Below are positions 25,101-36,399 of a DNA stretch of 64,000 bases, in pieces (position 1 is the stretch's first letter; the number at the start of each line of letters is the position of its first letter). Source of the stretch: Vitellaria paradoxa (Eukaryota > Streptophyta > Magnoliopsida > Ericales > Sapotaceae). The stretch lies in the NCBI GenBank assembly GCA_019916065.1, contig CM034233.1, positions 15,975,009 through 16,039,008 on the forward strand, written 5' to 3'. Made by a program: the position numbers and the translations under genes. The notes below the pieces were generated by a model. That model had not been told where the DNA came from. It made no database searches and worked only from the letters and a program-made list of their open reading frames with translations.

Positions 25101-25514
25101 TGCTCTCCCAGCAAATTTATACACTGCAGTTGCACTTCACGCATTCCTTGAGGTAAGTTAATTCAACCTGTATAAACTGATTTAAGATGTATAGATATTT
25201 GAAAAAATAAAAATATGACGTACAACCAGATGGCAGGGTTTGCTCTCTATAGAAGATACAAGTCTCAATTCAAGAAGCTATTGAATCTCATTCATCGCGA
25301 CTTTGTTAAGGCACTTAAAGAGCGGGGAGGAGATGTAAAGCTCAACAAAGTCATCACAAGCATCCAAACTTACATAGAATTAAAGAAGTTCCTCGAGGAA
25401 CCAGAAGGGAGGTCCCTGCAGAGTTCTTTACTATCACACACTTTTGTTCCTGAATCAGAATACTCACAATCATCGTATCATCACCGAATAGATAGGTTCA
25501 CCTACCAATACTAA
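12045..25514 (+). CDS. GLE1: GLE1, nuclear-pore mRNA export factor
   Basis: Fifteen coding exons: 12045-12046, 12245-12412, 14149-14298, 14686-14806, 14978-15126, 15220-15391, 21067-21313, 22029-22138, 22465-22535, 23586-23667, 24072-24146, 24421-24504, 24765-24896, 25036-25152, 25230-25514. They sum to 1965 bases, 654 residues plus stop, close to the usual size of plant GLE1. All introns are GT-AG. The N-terminus reads MGAVKLELRCPQSIGGVVID; an acidic stretch (DEDSEDE type) is followed by a long charged coiled coil (REKALQEEKLRQEKARAEAE, EAEKKRAEEVKAAALEADRK) and then the C-terminal GLE1 domain (LILAKLNTVCIYTVPKYI, GWAWLARFLNALPANLYTAV). In other eukaryotes GLE1 binds inositol hexakisphosphate and activates the DEAD-box helicase at the cytoplasmic face of the pore to release mRNA. 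The ATG is split AT|G across intron 1. Intron 6 (5.7 kb) hosts two retroelements. Confidence 0.9.
13934..13972. repeat. (GA)n microsatellite followed by (TA)n
   Basis: About 19 uninterrupted GA units in GLE1 intron 2, then ATACATATATATATGTATAT. Likely length-variable. Confidence 0.9.
16223..16595 (-). repeat. 3' LTR of the gag-only element
   Basis: 373 bp, the downstream LTR in element orientation. It contains two telomere-box-like AACCCTAA motifs (around 16380-16395). It differs from the other LTR at five positions: G/A in AGAGG(A/G)GAAAG, T/C in CAAT(T/C)CTC, G/A in ACC(G/A)ATAC, C/T in GGATC(C/T)AAA and A/G in AAA(A/G)CTC. Confidence 0.92.
16510..18258 (-). pseudogene. Retrotransposon gag-like frame with two in-frame stops
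   Basis: The frame runs from an ATG at 18258 to a stop inside the LTR at 16510, about 583 codons. It is interrupted by TGA at 18232-18234 and TAA at 17074-17076. The longest open piece (17074-18060) has a classic retrotransposon gag domain: DYWQ-type lead, LSDRFVPKNFIDKAWSQLM, LKQEDSSVDDYFDKFKTL and RFVLGLRPCIREVVQRY. No zinc knuckle CCHC is visible. The last part (below 17064) is a cysteine-scattered region of unknown role that continues in the same frame. The stops could be inactivating or read through; a conserved arrangement in other copies would decide. Confidence 0.75.
18690..18965. repeat. GC-rich CGCCGGAG repeats in the element leader
   Basis: Between the gag frame and the 5' LTR the composition switches sharply to GC-rich with imperfect repeats of TCGCCGGAGGT (for example at about 18703, 18810 and 18840), ending in a GCAGCGGCAGCGGCAGTGGC run. 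This is the untranslated leader of the retrotransposon and could fold strongly. Confidence 0.65.
19038..19051 (-). other. Primer-binding site (initiator Met tRNA)
   Basis: The minus strand reads TGGTATCAGAGCGA three bases after the end of the 5' LTR, matching the well-known plant iMet primer site TGGTATCAGAGC. It fixes the element's orientation. Confidence 0.9.
19055..19427 (-). repeat. 5' LTR of the gag-only element
   Basis: 373-bp partner of 16223-16595, upstream in element orientation. It is followed outside by the duplicated target GCATG (19428-19432). Confidence 0.92.
19440..20320 (-). mobile_element. Internally deleted non-LTR (LINE) retrotransposon remnant
   Basis: On the minus strand, 20179-19868 encodes an open stretch with GWRRGTVKQISKG, GGRVRTYTIVQEMNIGGWVD and SRNGVGRSYREVV, resembling the ORF1-type protein of plant LINEs. 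Farther along (about 19660-19470) broken frames show CCFCKRKGESIDHLF, the zinc-binding region that follows the reverse transcriptase in plant LINEs. The reverse transcriptase between them is missing. The LTR element at 16223-19427 inserted at its edge. Confidence 0.5.
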
Positions 25515-25952
25515 TTATTTTTGTTACTACAGAGTTCTAAAATGTAGATCTGCAACATGTAATTTATTTGGCTCAACTGCACGGTAGCCTTCTCATGTTG
25601 ATCATATATTTTGAGTCCAATTATAGGCTTGTACTATGCGGACATCAGTTTAGAACTGGGTTGTCATCTGAACTTGATTGTTTTCCCCCAACTTCAATTC
25701 ATTTTGTATTATAATGTCTATCTGCATAATGTGTACTCAATTATGCTGCTTGGGACTTTCATGAACATCTCCAGAGGATAGTTTCAACTTTCAACCAAGC
25801 CTTTCTTCCTTTTTCCTCTGCTTTTCTTCTAAGCAAAGCCTTAGATCATCTGTTTCATTATGTGATCATAGAAGTGAGCATTGCTCTAATTACCGCAGTA
25901 TAAACCTTGGCATGACATTTACAAGTTAATGAATAGTGAAAGAAGTCCAGGT
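25515..25952. other. GLE1 3' untranslated region and spacer
   Basis: After the TAA at 25512-25514 there are T-rich stretches typical of plant 3' ends and no reading frame of interest. The convergent RGLG-like pseudogene starts about 440 bases on. Confidence 0.5.
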
Positions 25953-26630
25953 CAAAGTGAGTCACCTGCCCATCAGCATTTATCAGCAACGCATGGTACT
26001 GGCCACCACTTTCCTCAACAATATTGATAGCCATTTCTATTACAGGCACAAAAGATGTGGGTCCTGCCACAAGAAAAGAGGAATCCATGCGCTCAGTGGA
26101 CACAATCTGGCAGATTCTTTAAAGTGGTCGACATAAATTAATAGTCGAAGGTGCGGAACAATTTCTATGTATCGTCTTAGCACTTCCTCAAATCCAGCAC
26201 AAAATGTTGCATCCGGGGCAAAACTGAAATCATCTCGATCATCTGTTGAGGCTGCAAAAACGTACAAAAGAGAAAAATCACCACCAAATCTTAGGACTGT
26301 TTCTAGAGAAGCAGATATAAAGATCTTTCTTTCATAAGAAATCACCTTCTCCGAATCCAAAGCAGGGAATTAAGTTGTCCTCGTCAAATCAGATAAAGTT
26401 TTCCCCATAATGGATATTGCCTGTTCATATGGAGTTTGGCCATTTCCTATTTAATGTAAGCTTCGTCCGTTGAATGACCTCAAACCTGAGTTTTCGAAAA
26501 ATGTTAACGTGCTGCACTCTAAGTCATTAAAAAGTTCTAAGCATCTTCAGAAAACCAAACCTGTCCACTCATTACTCTTTGTGAAATCAATACCAACAAT
26601 AACATTGGATGCCTCTAGCCCTTTTCTTAC
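25953..26630 (-). pseudogene. RGLG/copine-type E3 ligase pseudogene, vWA domain fragment
   Basis: Reading leftward, four pieces match the copine (vWA-like) domain of plant RGLG ubiquitin ligases: GLEASNVIVGIDFTKSNEWTG (about 26625-26563), a piece with RSFNGRSLH and TPYEQAISIMGKTLSD (about 26480-26385), DEDNLIPCFGFGE (to 26346), then STDDRDDFSFAPDATFCAGF with VLRRYIEIVPHLRL (26251 to about 26140), and finally GPTSFVPVIEMAINIVEESG with ALLINADGQ (about 26060-25953). Introns separate the pieces: 26252-26345 is a clean GT-AG intron, so this is not a retrocopy. It is dead: a TAA stop lies at 26451-26453 and one base is missing near 26386. Neither the N-terminal part nor the RING finger of RGLG is present. 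Confidence 0.8.
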
Positions 26631-28212
26631 CTTCCAAAAAAAAGGATGACCCTAACCCAGCTTGGGCAAGTGCAGCAGTAACGAAATGTGCTGCCGCCAC
26701 CTCCTGCCACTGCATCATTGGCCAATCACCATTCACTTTTGACCACCACTCCTCCTCGCACAGTCGGTCGGCCCACGATACTCCAACCTTCATCACTTGT
26801 TGTCACACACCATTATCGGTCACTTTTCTAATATTATAATTATAAATTAATAACTTGTTAGGAAACACGTTTTTTAATTTTTAGTTTTTATTTTTGTTTT
26901 ACTATAAAAATAAAAATTAAAAATTGAATACAAAAATTAAAAACTAACAACTTTATTAAATAATTCTTAGAATTCAAAACAAAATTTAAGGATTTCTATA
27001 TTTATGAGAGTGTTTGGCAACTTAAAAATTAGTAAAAAAATACTAAAAGTTGATTTTTGTGTGTTTGGCAAAATCACAAAATTTTCACTTTTTTGATTTA
27101 CTACAGTAAAAAGTACCACTCCATAATTACAACTTTTTTGATTTGTTACAGTAAAAAATATACCAAACACACAGAAGTTACAATTTTTTTACTTTGCTAC
27201 AGTAAAAAATTTACCAAACACCCAAAAGTTACTAAAAAATATTAAAAATTCCACTTGATTCAACCAAACACACAAAAAAGTGTAAAAAAAAAAAAAAAAA
27301 AAACCAAAAAACTACCAAAACTAAATTTTTTTTTTAATTTCCAAACACCCTCTATATATGTTATAAAATGTCATGCAACTTTAGAAAAGTAAATAAAAAT
27401 TTAAATTTAAAAACCTAAATGGTCAAGAAGTTTAAAAATACTTTCATGTTACTGAAAGAACCAATTGTATTGTGACATACATAATTTTTTATAATTTTTA
27501 TTTCATGAAAAATAAAAAATTTTTGTTAATTTTGCCCCTCTCTCTACGAAACTTCTCGACGGTGGCGACTCCTGATCCGCGTTCAATGTGCGTCTCCGCA
27601 ACTCCACACTCGCCGTCCTTTTCCGTCTCCATCTCCAAAGTTGCTCTGTCATTTTCTTCACCTCCTCCGTTTTCACTCGAACCGTCCTACCTTATACCCC
27701 TTTCCATCCGACCGTCTAATTAGCATAAAAGATGTCAAACCTCCACGTGGCACTATCAAAATACCACCATTCGTTCATCCGCAATGTGCCAAATTAAAAT
27801 TTTTAATTTTTTTAGGAAATACAGAAGGAGGGGAGACTCGTTGGTCGCCATTATATAATTTCTTTCTTACCCATAATCTCCATTCGGCTGTCTGTACATT
27901 CTTAAAGTCACAATGGTTCTTGTTCATCAACAATTGCTATCTTAAAGATCAAGCCTTCGAGCAATCTCAATTCCCAAAATCTCGGTCCTCCGATCCAGTG
28001 TCGACCTTTCTTTATTTGGTCTACTGATCGTGGAGGATACTTAATCCTCCCTCCTCATCCCCATTTTAGGGTTTCTCTCTCTTTGCACCACAGGTCAATG
28101 CCTAAATTTTGGATTGTTTGAATTCAATTTTTGACTGTGATTGGCATGTAATCGATGAGCACGTGTTTGATGGATGCTTGACGCTGATCTCGTGTGATAT
28201 TTGTGAGTAACA
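26631..28212. other. Spacer and promoter of the coiled-coil gene
   Basis: Holds a short foldback AT repeat (about 26865-26960), a MITE-like element (27006-27352) and, from about 27540, a balanced-composition stretch that probably includes promoter and leader of the gene at 28213. A frame at 27472-27723 is rich in S and P but I could not tie it to any family. The leader is CT-rich (TTTCTCTCTCTTTGC near 28070). Confidence 0.5.
27006..27352. repeat. MITE-like element with GTGTTTGG ends
   Basis: Left border GAGAGTGTTTGGCAACTTAA, right border TTTCCAAACACCCTCT: a terminal inverted repeat of about 12 bases. The interior has four repeats of a CAGTAAAAAATTTACCAAAC-type unit. The same sequence in inverse orientation lies at 54857-55167 inside the Helitron cluster. 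Confidence 0.7.
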
Positions 28213-31200
28213 ATGGCGAGCGCCGGTGAGGAGGACAACGACACCGTTCTGAGCGACGTCGAGGCCGACGATCCGGTGCCGGTTGCCATCAACAGCCCAT
28301 CGCCGGAGGATGTGTCCGTCGAGAGGTTTAGGGAGGTTCTCACGGAGCTCGAGAGCGAGCGGCAGGCTCGCGAGGCTGCCGAGAATTCGAAATCCGAGTT
28401 GCAGGTGTCGTTCAATCGGCTGAAGGCCCTCGCCCACGAAGCAATCAAGAAGCGGGATGAGTGCGGGAGGCAGCGGGACGAGGCACTGCGAGAGAAGGAG
28501 GAAGTTTTGAGGTCGAATGAGAAGTTATTGGCGGAGTTAGCCGAGGCTGTTAGTGTAAAAGACGAGACTTTGAAGCAGAGGGATGAGTTCGGGAAGCAAT
28601 TAGATGAAACGGTAAAGGCAAAGGACTCGTCAAGGTCGGAGATTGAGACTGCAGCTCAGATGTTGGTGACGGGAATTGAGAAGATATCAGGGAAAGTTAA
28701 TAATTTCAAGAATTTCTCCGCAGGTGGATTGCCAAGGTCTCAGAAGTACACAGGCTTGCCTGCTGTTGCTTATGGAGTTATTAAGAGAACGAATGAGATT
28801 GTTGAAGAGCTTTTGAAACAGATTGAGTTGACAACAAAGTCTAGGAATGAAGCTCGGGAACAGATGGAGCAGAGAAATTATGAGATCGCGATTGAGGTTT
28901 CACAGCTTGAGGCAACAATTAGTGGGTTGAGGGAGAAGGTTTCTGAGAAAACTTCTGTTGTAGAGAATTTGGAGAAATCAATAGCTGAAAAGGATGAGAA
29001 GATGTCTGAGATGGAAGAGGAGATGTCAGAGAAGCTAAATTTGGCAGGGAATGAGACAACAGGGCTGAGGCAACTAGTCACTGAGTATGATGACAAGTTG
29101 AGAAACTTAGAGTTGAAGATGAACTCTCAAAGGCCTCTATTGGTTGAACAGTTAAATTTGGTATCAAAAATCCATGATCGGCTTTATGATGTTATCAAGA
29201 TAGTCGATGCCAGTAAAATGGACCAATCAGATTTGTCGGAGTCTATGTTTCTTCCAAAAGAGGCAGACATTGAGGAGAATATCCGTGCTTCCTTAGCGGG
29301 GATGGAAGCTATATATGAATTGACTAAAATTGTAGATGAAAAAACGAAGGGTTTAGTAGAGGAAAGGAGCCTGGAAGTGGAGAGCTTAAGTGAGACCACT
29401 TCTCGGTTAGTTAAGGAGAAAGAACATATTGGATCTCTGCTGAGAAGCGTTTTGTCAAGAAGGACGTCAACAGATATGTCATCCAAGACAAATGAATTGT
29501 TTAAAGTTGCAGAAAATGGACTAAGAGAGGCTGGTATTGATTTTGGATTCAGTAATCATCTTGGGGATGGAAGGAATGCTATTTCCCATGATAAGGCTGA
29601 TGCTCAAGTGACTGAGAAAGATGAAATATATGCTTTGGTGAGTGTTTGTAGTTTTGATTCATGTTTTGGAGTTCTCATTTATTGTCTTTGGTTGATAGAT
29701 ATTAATTCACTGTATGCAGGCTGGTGCTTTGGAGAATATTATTAAGCAATCTCAGCTTGAGATCATAGAGCTGCGGCATTCTGTGGACGAGCTAAGGTAC
29801 TGAACTATTAATTTATGTTGTAGTTCAGGATGCCGATTTAACAAATTTGTGATTTGTTCTCGTTTTATCTCACAATCTTATTATAATTGCAATAATAAAA
29901 GAAAAAGAGCTTGGGTAAAGAAAAATTGAATGGTAGTGTACATAAAATATTGAAAGTGGCATAATGGTGGCTAAGATATTTTAATGAGTTCCATTCCATA
30001 TCTCAGGAGTGAAAAATGTACTTAAAAATGTACTTAACAAGAGACTTCTGGCAAATGGAGAAAGGAGCAACAACAGTTGCCCATGTAAATTCTATTAGTA
30101 CTAGTAGCATCTTATTTATCTTTAATATTATATATTAATTTTGTAGTAGAGTGGTCATGTTTACCAACGACAGCCAGTCACCCATCAAAGCGATGTGATG
30201 AACACAACACGGTAAAATGATGCTTTTTCAAGCGTTTAACTTGTTTTCAGTTCCATCATGAGCCACTTTTTTTTAGTTTGGACTTTTAATTATATATTAT
30301 CATTTTACATGACATGCTTTGAAGCAGGTACCTTTCCAATTTGTTTTTAAATCTAAAAAATCAGCCTATCTGTTTTATTTTTTATTTTTTTTAGTTCGTC
30401 AGCTTTAACTTGGATTAAAGGGAGGAAGAAATACAATATCAAGGGGATCATCCCACAACACCCCCCCCCCCCAAAAAAAAAAAAAAGCATTAGGAAGTTA
30501 CAAAAGAAGCTAGTTTTCTTCAATACATGTGTATGTGAAACCCCAGTTAGTACATAATTCCTTGTTGACGGCTGATGGTTTAATCCAGGTGATTTGAGAA
30601 GCTTTGGGTCTGGCATCATTTTTTTTTTTTTTTTCGTTCTTATGAGGCTGGCTGTATTTGTAGAGATAGTTTGAAGATCCTTGCATGCCTTTCTAGTTTC
30701 TAGCCATAAGTGATAGATCATTGCTGCCCATGCTAGTCTTCTTACCATGGAAATTTAAGTTATTCCCACTAAATTTACGTATGGCACCCTGCTAATTTCT
30801 TGTTGCCATCTTTGCTTGGGTTTAGCAATCAGACATAGTTTTGCAAACCATTTTCCATATCTCAGTGGAGCAAGGGCATGAGAAAAATAAATGATCCAAG
30901 TTCTCATCATCCATTCCACCCTAAACACAGACCGTTTGGTCTGTTATCCCCCAAGATGTTAGTTTATCTCTTGTGTTGAGCTTGAATATGACAACCAGCC
31001 AAAGAACGAAGCTGTGCTTAGGTATGTGATTTTGAAACCAGAGCAGAATATGCCAAGGGACCTTAGAATGATGCTGTCTGATAGCATCCCAAGTACTAGC
31101 TGCTGAATATTGCTTACTGCTGGATATAAGTCAAATGAATTTGTCTTCTCTGCTAGTGCTAGGTTGGTAATTGGGAGAGTGATGTATAATTTCTTGTAGT

Positions 31201-34200
31201 GCTAGACTGGTAATTCAACTTCTCTGTCTGGTTGTTGGGAAAGGCCATGCCCATCTTTCATTGGAGAATATGACAGACTCTGGGATTTAAGGGAATCCTG
31301 GTATCATAGGCTACCTGCTGTTTAAACCTTGGAATGAGAGGTCCTAGAGGATGCCAGATATTAAACCAGAGAGAAGTGTGGCTGCCATTGCTAATTTCAT
31401 ACTCAGATTTGGAGATAGCAGTGGTTTGAAGTTTGAGGATCTTTCTCCAAGTCCACGAGCAATATGATGGAGTCTTTTGCTGCCAAAAGTCCTTGCCTTT
31501 GATCAAATATTTTATGCACCAGCTGACTCAAAGGTAAGCTTTACCAAAAGCAAATTGACCATAGGTGTTGCAGCATTGCAGCTTTGTTCCAATCATTGGT
31601 TATTTTTAAGTTCAAGGCCACCTTCTATTTTTAACAGCAAACATCTGTCAAAGCCACTTTTCTGCTTGTTTACTTGAATCAGCCTATCTTTTTGTGGTAG
31701 TCGTATTGAGTACCCAGACGGCATTGGAATAGTTTATTTTGTCGTTAGTAAAACTAAGCAATGCATCTTTTGCTTGACCTTATTGCAACTCATTATCTTT
31801 TGGTTAGACAAGTAGACAACCCATTAGATTACATGTAGTACAGGAGAATACATGGAAATGGAATGCACCTTTCCACTTTATATCAAATCTCACTTCAGGA
31901 CCTACACTTTCGATTGTGATATTGATGAAAAATGCCACAGGTCCATGCCACGTATCCATCACAAATGATGTGGCATTTTCCATAACATATATTTAAGGAT
32001 TTCTGATGGAAGTTAAAATTGAATGTTAAAATTGAAAATAGAAGGACCAAAGTGTGATCTAGTGCAAAGTGTAATTTACCCATTATATTTGTTTCTTATT
32101 GGACAACATGTCGACGGCTTGCTAGTTGCACAGCTGAGTTACTTCCATATTTGAAGTTTCTTTGTAATATCATTCCATATAGTAGCTTCAGACCTGTACT
32201 GACCAGGAATTCTTTCATTTTGAAAACTTCATTGCTGGATTAAGGGCAGAGACAAGTTTACTTAAAGAGCAAGTGGAGCTTCAAGCTAAAGAGCTCAGCT
32301 ATAGGAAGCAACAGGTGGAGGAACTAGAAGTGAGAGAGAGAATAGCAAATGAAAATGTGAGTTGATAATAACCCACAGTTCTTCTTATAGCAGGATTTGG
32401 TACCATATGACTAACCTTCTCTTTCTGGGTTAACAGTATTATAATTAGATTTATGAGAAAGCTATTTGTAATCCTCAATGTTCTTGCATTAATCCGCAAG
32501 TATTATTGGCAGGAAAGCATAATTGTCTACACTAAGTAATGACCATATCTATTTCTAGGTTGAAGGACTTATGATTGACGTTGCTGCTGCTGAAGAAGAA
32601 ATTACAAGATGGAAAGTGGCAGCACAACAGGAAGCTGCAGCAGGCAAAGCTGTTGAACAAGAGTTTGCGGCACAGGTATTTTGAAAAACAGGTTGACATT
32701 GGACCTCTTCACTCAGAAATTTGAACAGTGCTCTTCTGGTCTGTAATTTCTTATGCTTCTTGTACTACGCATGCAAAGAACAGTATAACAATTATTCTCT
32801 GTGAAATTGCAGACTGGAAGTGCACTACTCAATTATTTAAGTGCATCGCAGTGTGCAAAACTGTGAAATAGTTTATGGAGCATTCTTACGGTATGTTTGG
32901 ATCAAGGATTTATCAAGGGAAAAGAAAATTTAAGGGAAGATAATATTATTTATGTATAATCCTTTTTTATGTTTAATTAATAAAAATTATTTTTTTGACT
33001 TGTCGTTACTTGTTTTCTTAGCTTTTTTTTACCCAACCCAAAAAAATAAAACAAATTTAATGTTTTTCTTTTCATTTTGCTTTCTTATATTTTCTCTTTA
33101 CTTCTCTTTTTTCTTCACAAATCCAAGATCCAAACATACCATTAAGGGATGATGGATTTGAATGGCTGTTGGAATAATTTTTAATGGTTTTTGAAGGGAT
33201 GCGTCTTCATGTGTAGTGTTTCCTGTAACAGGCCAATTCATAGCATGTTACAAATGCTAGTTTCAAGTTCCTAATGAATTGTGAATTGAAATATTTGTAT
33301 AGGATAAGGAAGGATAACTCCTGAAGATTTCTGGACTCTGTTATCACTAATTTTTATATTGAACTGTATAACGAGGGGGATTGTTAAAACTGTAGATACT
33401 GAGTGTTCAGAAAAGACATGGCTTAGGTCCTTTGAAGTCTGGCTTTCCAAAGTTGTTGTAACAACTTTGTACAAGAGTGCTTGCATTGCATCTACAAGGG
33501 GAGGTTAGAGTTAATTGCTGTTCCTGGGTAAAGGAAATTTTAAGTGTGTGTACCAATACACGTGTATGTGGGTGAGGAAAGAGTTGGTCATACCCCCGTT
33601 CCCTCATTCTCTCTCACATTTACTGCTACCTTCTCCTGCTTTTGTAAGTTGTGTTTGAATTTTTGAACTTCCAGAATTATTGGATGCATAAAGGAAGACT
33701 TTTTGATAAAATAATTAGTTTTTTTGCATTGATTGAGGTGAGCAAAGTTGCTTATATTATGAGTCCAGAATTTTTTTTTTTTTTTTTTTGGGAATTAGAT
33801 ATACAAGCATTTTCTTCTTTTGTATGTTCAATCTTCTTCCCTATGTTCCAATGTTTTAGAAGTTGGGTTCATTGTTTATCTACTTTTTTGGTTGGAATGG
33901 GATTGGAGTGGGTAAGATTCTAAAAGCAACAGGAGAGGTGGTTTTTCCACAAATAAAATTGAAGGTAGCCATGGTTAAAAATAGTGTTAAATTTGCAGAG
34001 TGAGCCAAGTTCTCTTCCATGAGTATGTTATTATAGTTCAATTGAACCGTTTTTTCTTGACATACTTGCAGTTGTCAGCTCTTCGTCAGGAGCTTGAAGA
34101 GGCGAAGCAAGCTGTGGTGGAGTCAGAAAAGAAGCTCAAATTCAAAGAAGAAACAGCAGCTGCTGCCATGGCAGCAAGAGATGCTGCTGAGAAATCCTTG

Positions 34201-34422
34201 AGATTGGCAGACTTGAGGGCATCTAGGCTGAGGGATAGGGTTGAGGAACTGACCCATCAGCTCGAACAGCTTGATACTCGGGAAAATTCGAGGCGATTAA
34301 ATGGTCCTAGATATGTATGTTGGCCATGGCAATGGCTTGGGTTGAGCTTGGTTGGTTCCGAGAGGTCTGAAGTACAACAACGAAGTTCAAATGAAATGGA
34401 GCTCTCAGAACCGTTACTTTGA
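28213..34422 (+). CDS. Long coiled-coil protein, TGNap1-like (tentative)
   Basis: Five exons: 28213-29637, 29720-29796, 32245-32356, 32559-32675, 34072-34422, all GT-AG, totalling 2082 bases and 693 residues. An acidic head (EEDNDTVLSDVEADDPVPV) is followed by near-continuous coiled coil rich in E, K, L, R and A from about residue 35 to 645, with one globular break around 165-195 (GLPRSQKYTGLPAVAYGVI). The tail has a tryptophan-rich hydrophobic patch, PRYVCWPWQWLGL, at residues 656-668, then ends ELSEPLL. No enzymatic motif is visible. From memory it resembles Arabidopsis At1g24560 (TGNap1, a microtubule-linked trans-Golgi network protein), but I could not check this. The conserved WPW patch may be a membrane or partner contact (inference). 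Exon 1 holds two thirds of the protein. Intron 2 carries a LINE remnant. Confidence 0.8.
30640..31510 (-). mobile_element. LINE remnant (C-terminal zinc-binding region) in intron 2
   Basis: On the minus strand the frame at 31506-31258 reads GKDFWQQKTPSYCSWTWRKI and SLWFNIWHPLGPL, the stretch that follows reverse transcriptase in plant LINEs. It continues through broken frames with MDDENLDHLFFSCPCSTEIW (about 30920-30860) to AWAAMIYHLWLETRKACKDL (about 30740-30680), typical of the LINE C-terminus. No reverse transcriptase catalytic motif is present, so this is a 5'-truncated dead copy. Confidence 0.8.
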
Positions 34423-34460
34423 ATATTGCACTTTAACTCTTCTTTCTCCGACTGACCGAC
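34236..34460 (+). repeat. Tandem duplication unit 1 (end of coiled-coil exon 5)
   Basis: The end of exon 5 and the first ~38 bases of 3' UTR form the first unit of a ~203-bp direct repeat. The phase is set by CAGCTCGAACAG at 34258 against CAGATTGAACAG at 34461. It encodes the WPW patch and the ELSEPLL tail. Confidence 0.85.
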
Positions 34461-34663
34461 CAGATTGAACAGTATGATACTTGGGAAAATTTGAGGCGTT
34501 TAAACGGTCCTAGATATGTTTGTTGGCCATGGGTGTGGCTTGGGTTGAACTTTGTTGCTTCCAAAAGTTCTGAGACACCACAACGAAGTACAAATGAAAT
34601 CGAGCTCTCTGAACCATTGCTTCGAATATACAACACTTCTAGTCTTCTTTCTCCTGTGTGAAT
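34461..34663 (+). repeat. Tandem duplication unit 2: possible alternative last exon
   Basis: This unit has about 80% identity by eye to 34258-34460. It still reads open through the WPW patch (PRYVCWPWVWLGLNFVA) to ELSEPLL. There the parental TGA has become CGA, so the frame continues RIYNTSSLLSPV to a TGA at 34660-34662. It is preceded by a pyrimidine-rich tract ending CCGACCAG, which would serve as a splice acceptor. It could be an unused duplicate in the 3' UTR or an alternative terminal exon; no matching internal donor was identified in unit 1. Confidence 0.75.
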
Positions 34664-35481
34664 TCGTTGTGTTCTTTCGAAATCATCAACAGCAACGGAA
34701 TTGTAGTTTGTAGCACATTCATTTCTCCGAGGCTCTTTATTATTTGGGCCTAGCTAACTGATCTTTTGTTTATTGCACGCAGTAGCACTCGCAGCCAGGC
34801 AAAGTGAATATTTGTGATAGCATGGCAGCTCTTGCTTTTTTCCCTTTTCATTGTTTTCTTGACTGATTGTTTTCTTGTACTGCGTTGTACGTTCTACCCA
34901 AAGTTGATTAAATGCTAGCAGGAATTCCTTGTGATGCTCCTTCCTATTTTGTAGTGTTAACGTTATCTTTTTCAGAATGTGGAGGAAAGAATGGGGAGGG
35001 TCTTCTATCTTTTGCAGGTAGATGCGTGCTCATTAAAAATTAAATCTTATTATCAATCCCTAATGAATTTTTTTTTTCCAATTTTGTCTCATCATTAAAA
35101 TAAGCTCGTGTTTTGAATAGTAAACCTCATTTTTATTATTATTTGTTTTTTATGAAAATATAAATGTTAATTTCATTGTTACCCTTGTTGAATTATATAC
35201 TCTCAACGCAGTTTTATTGTAGAGAATATGTCATTTTCTAGTATTATTGTTGATTTTTGGGAAAAATTATTTAGATATATAAATTATTATTTCTAGGAAA
35301 TGCAAAACCATTAGTTTAAAGCATATATATCTTTTTACTTCAAAAGCTAGATACAATGTGATTTTAATGGCTTTATTTCACCTTAATCTAAGCTAAACAA
35401 ATATATATATATAAACGCACACTAGTAAAATATGCATTTGTGTTTGTAATAAATTTGCTTAATAATTTGGACTCAAAGCAA

Positions 35482-35512
<31 letters not shown>

Positions 35513-35987
35513 TTAAGAATGATAGAGGTTAAAAGTATAAGATATAGCCATGCAATGCCATTAGGGTATATTTAGGTGTGACAATTTTTAAGTTAAAAAA
35601 AGTTTTTTCCCTTTTCTTTTCGAACTAATCTTAAATTCACAATAAACCTCTAATCATTGCCCAGTACACAATTATTAGGTTTTCTTACAAGATTAAACTT
35701 AAAAAAAAAAAACTATATATATTAAACTTTTGTAGTAAAAATTCTATAAATTTTCAAATACATGAAATTTTTTTTGCATCCTCGTTGACTCTAGTGCAAA
35801 AACAAGGTGGACATGCTGCAGAATTTAATTGCAATTGGAGTTAAAATTTATATATTTGGAATTGAAAAAATTATTCTAATAGAAAATATTATTATAAAAT
35901 ACTGTTAAAATCATGTGACAGTGATAATTTTATAACTAAAGAGTACCTTAATGGCATTTTTTTTCTATTCTGAAGCAATAGGCCCAT

Positions 35988-36133
35988 TTAAGATATGTTT
36001 AGAGTTATAAAAAGTAAGATAAATTAAGATAAGTTGTAGGTTCGTAATTCGTATTGTGAGATAAAAAATGAATAACTTTTAGAATTTTTCAGAACTGCTT
36101 ATCGTTTTTTAGAGTTTTTGTCACCTCAAACGG
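35988..36133. repeat. MITE-like copy, 'ATTACGAA' family (inverse orientation)
   Basis: Begins AAGATATGTTTAGAGTTATA, has the core GGTTCGTAATTCGTATTGTG and ends CACCTCAAACGGAGCTTTA. It is the reverse complement of the copy at 10733-10868 in layout. Confidence 0.65.
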
Positions 36134-36399
36134 AGCTTTATTTGATTGTATGGTATTATTATTATTTGAAATTTGAAAATTTTAGTTATTAAAATAGAAT
36201 TTAAATTTAAAAGGCGAAAGAATAGTTCACTCTGTGCTCATTGTGCGACTGCGTTATAATATTTTTATCCTTAGCAGTGGGCCCGCTAACTTTATTTTTG
36301 AGATTTTTCTTATAGAATCTTTTTTAAAAAGGCAAAAGAATAGTTTGATTAAAAAAAAAACAAGAAAAAAAAGTAATCCTCAAAGTCCTTCCTTTTAGA

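Noticed and set aside
27472..28027. Small S/P-rich gene upstream of the coiled-coil gene
   Set aside because: No recognisable family, no good start context, and it overlaps the likely promoter and leader; kept only as spacer.
28095..28448. Minus-strand frames of 117 and 111 residues
   Set aside because: Antisense shadows of the first exon of the coiled-coil gene, serine-rich because of its codon bias.
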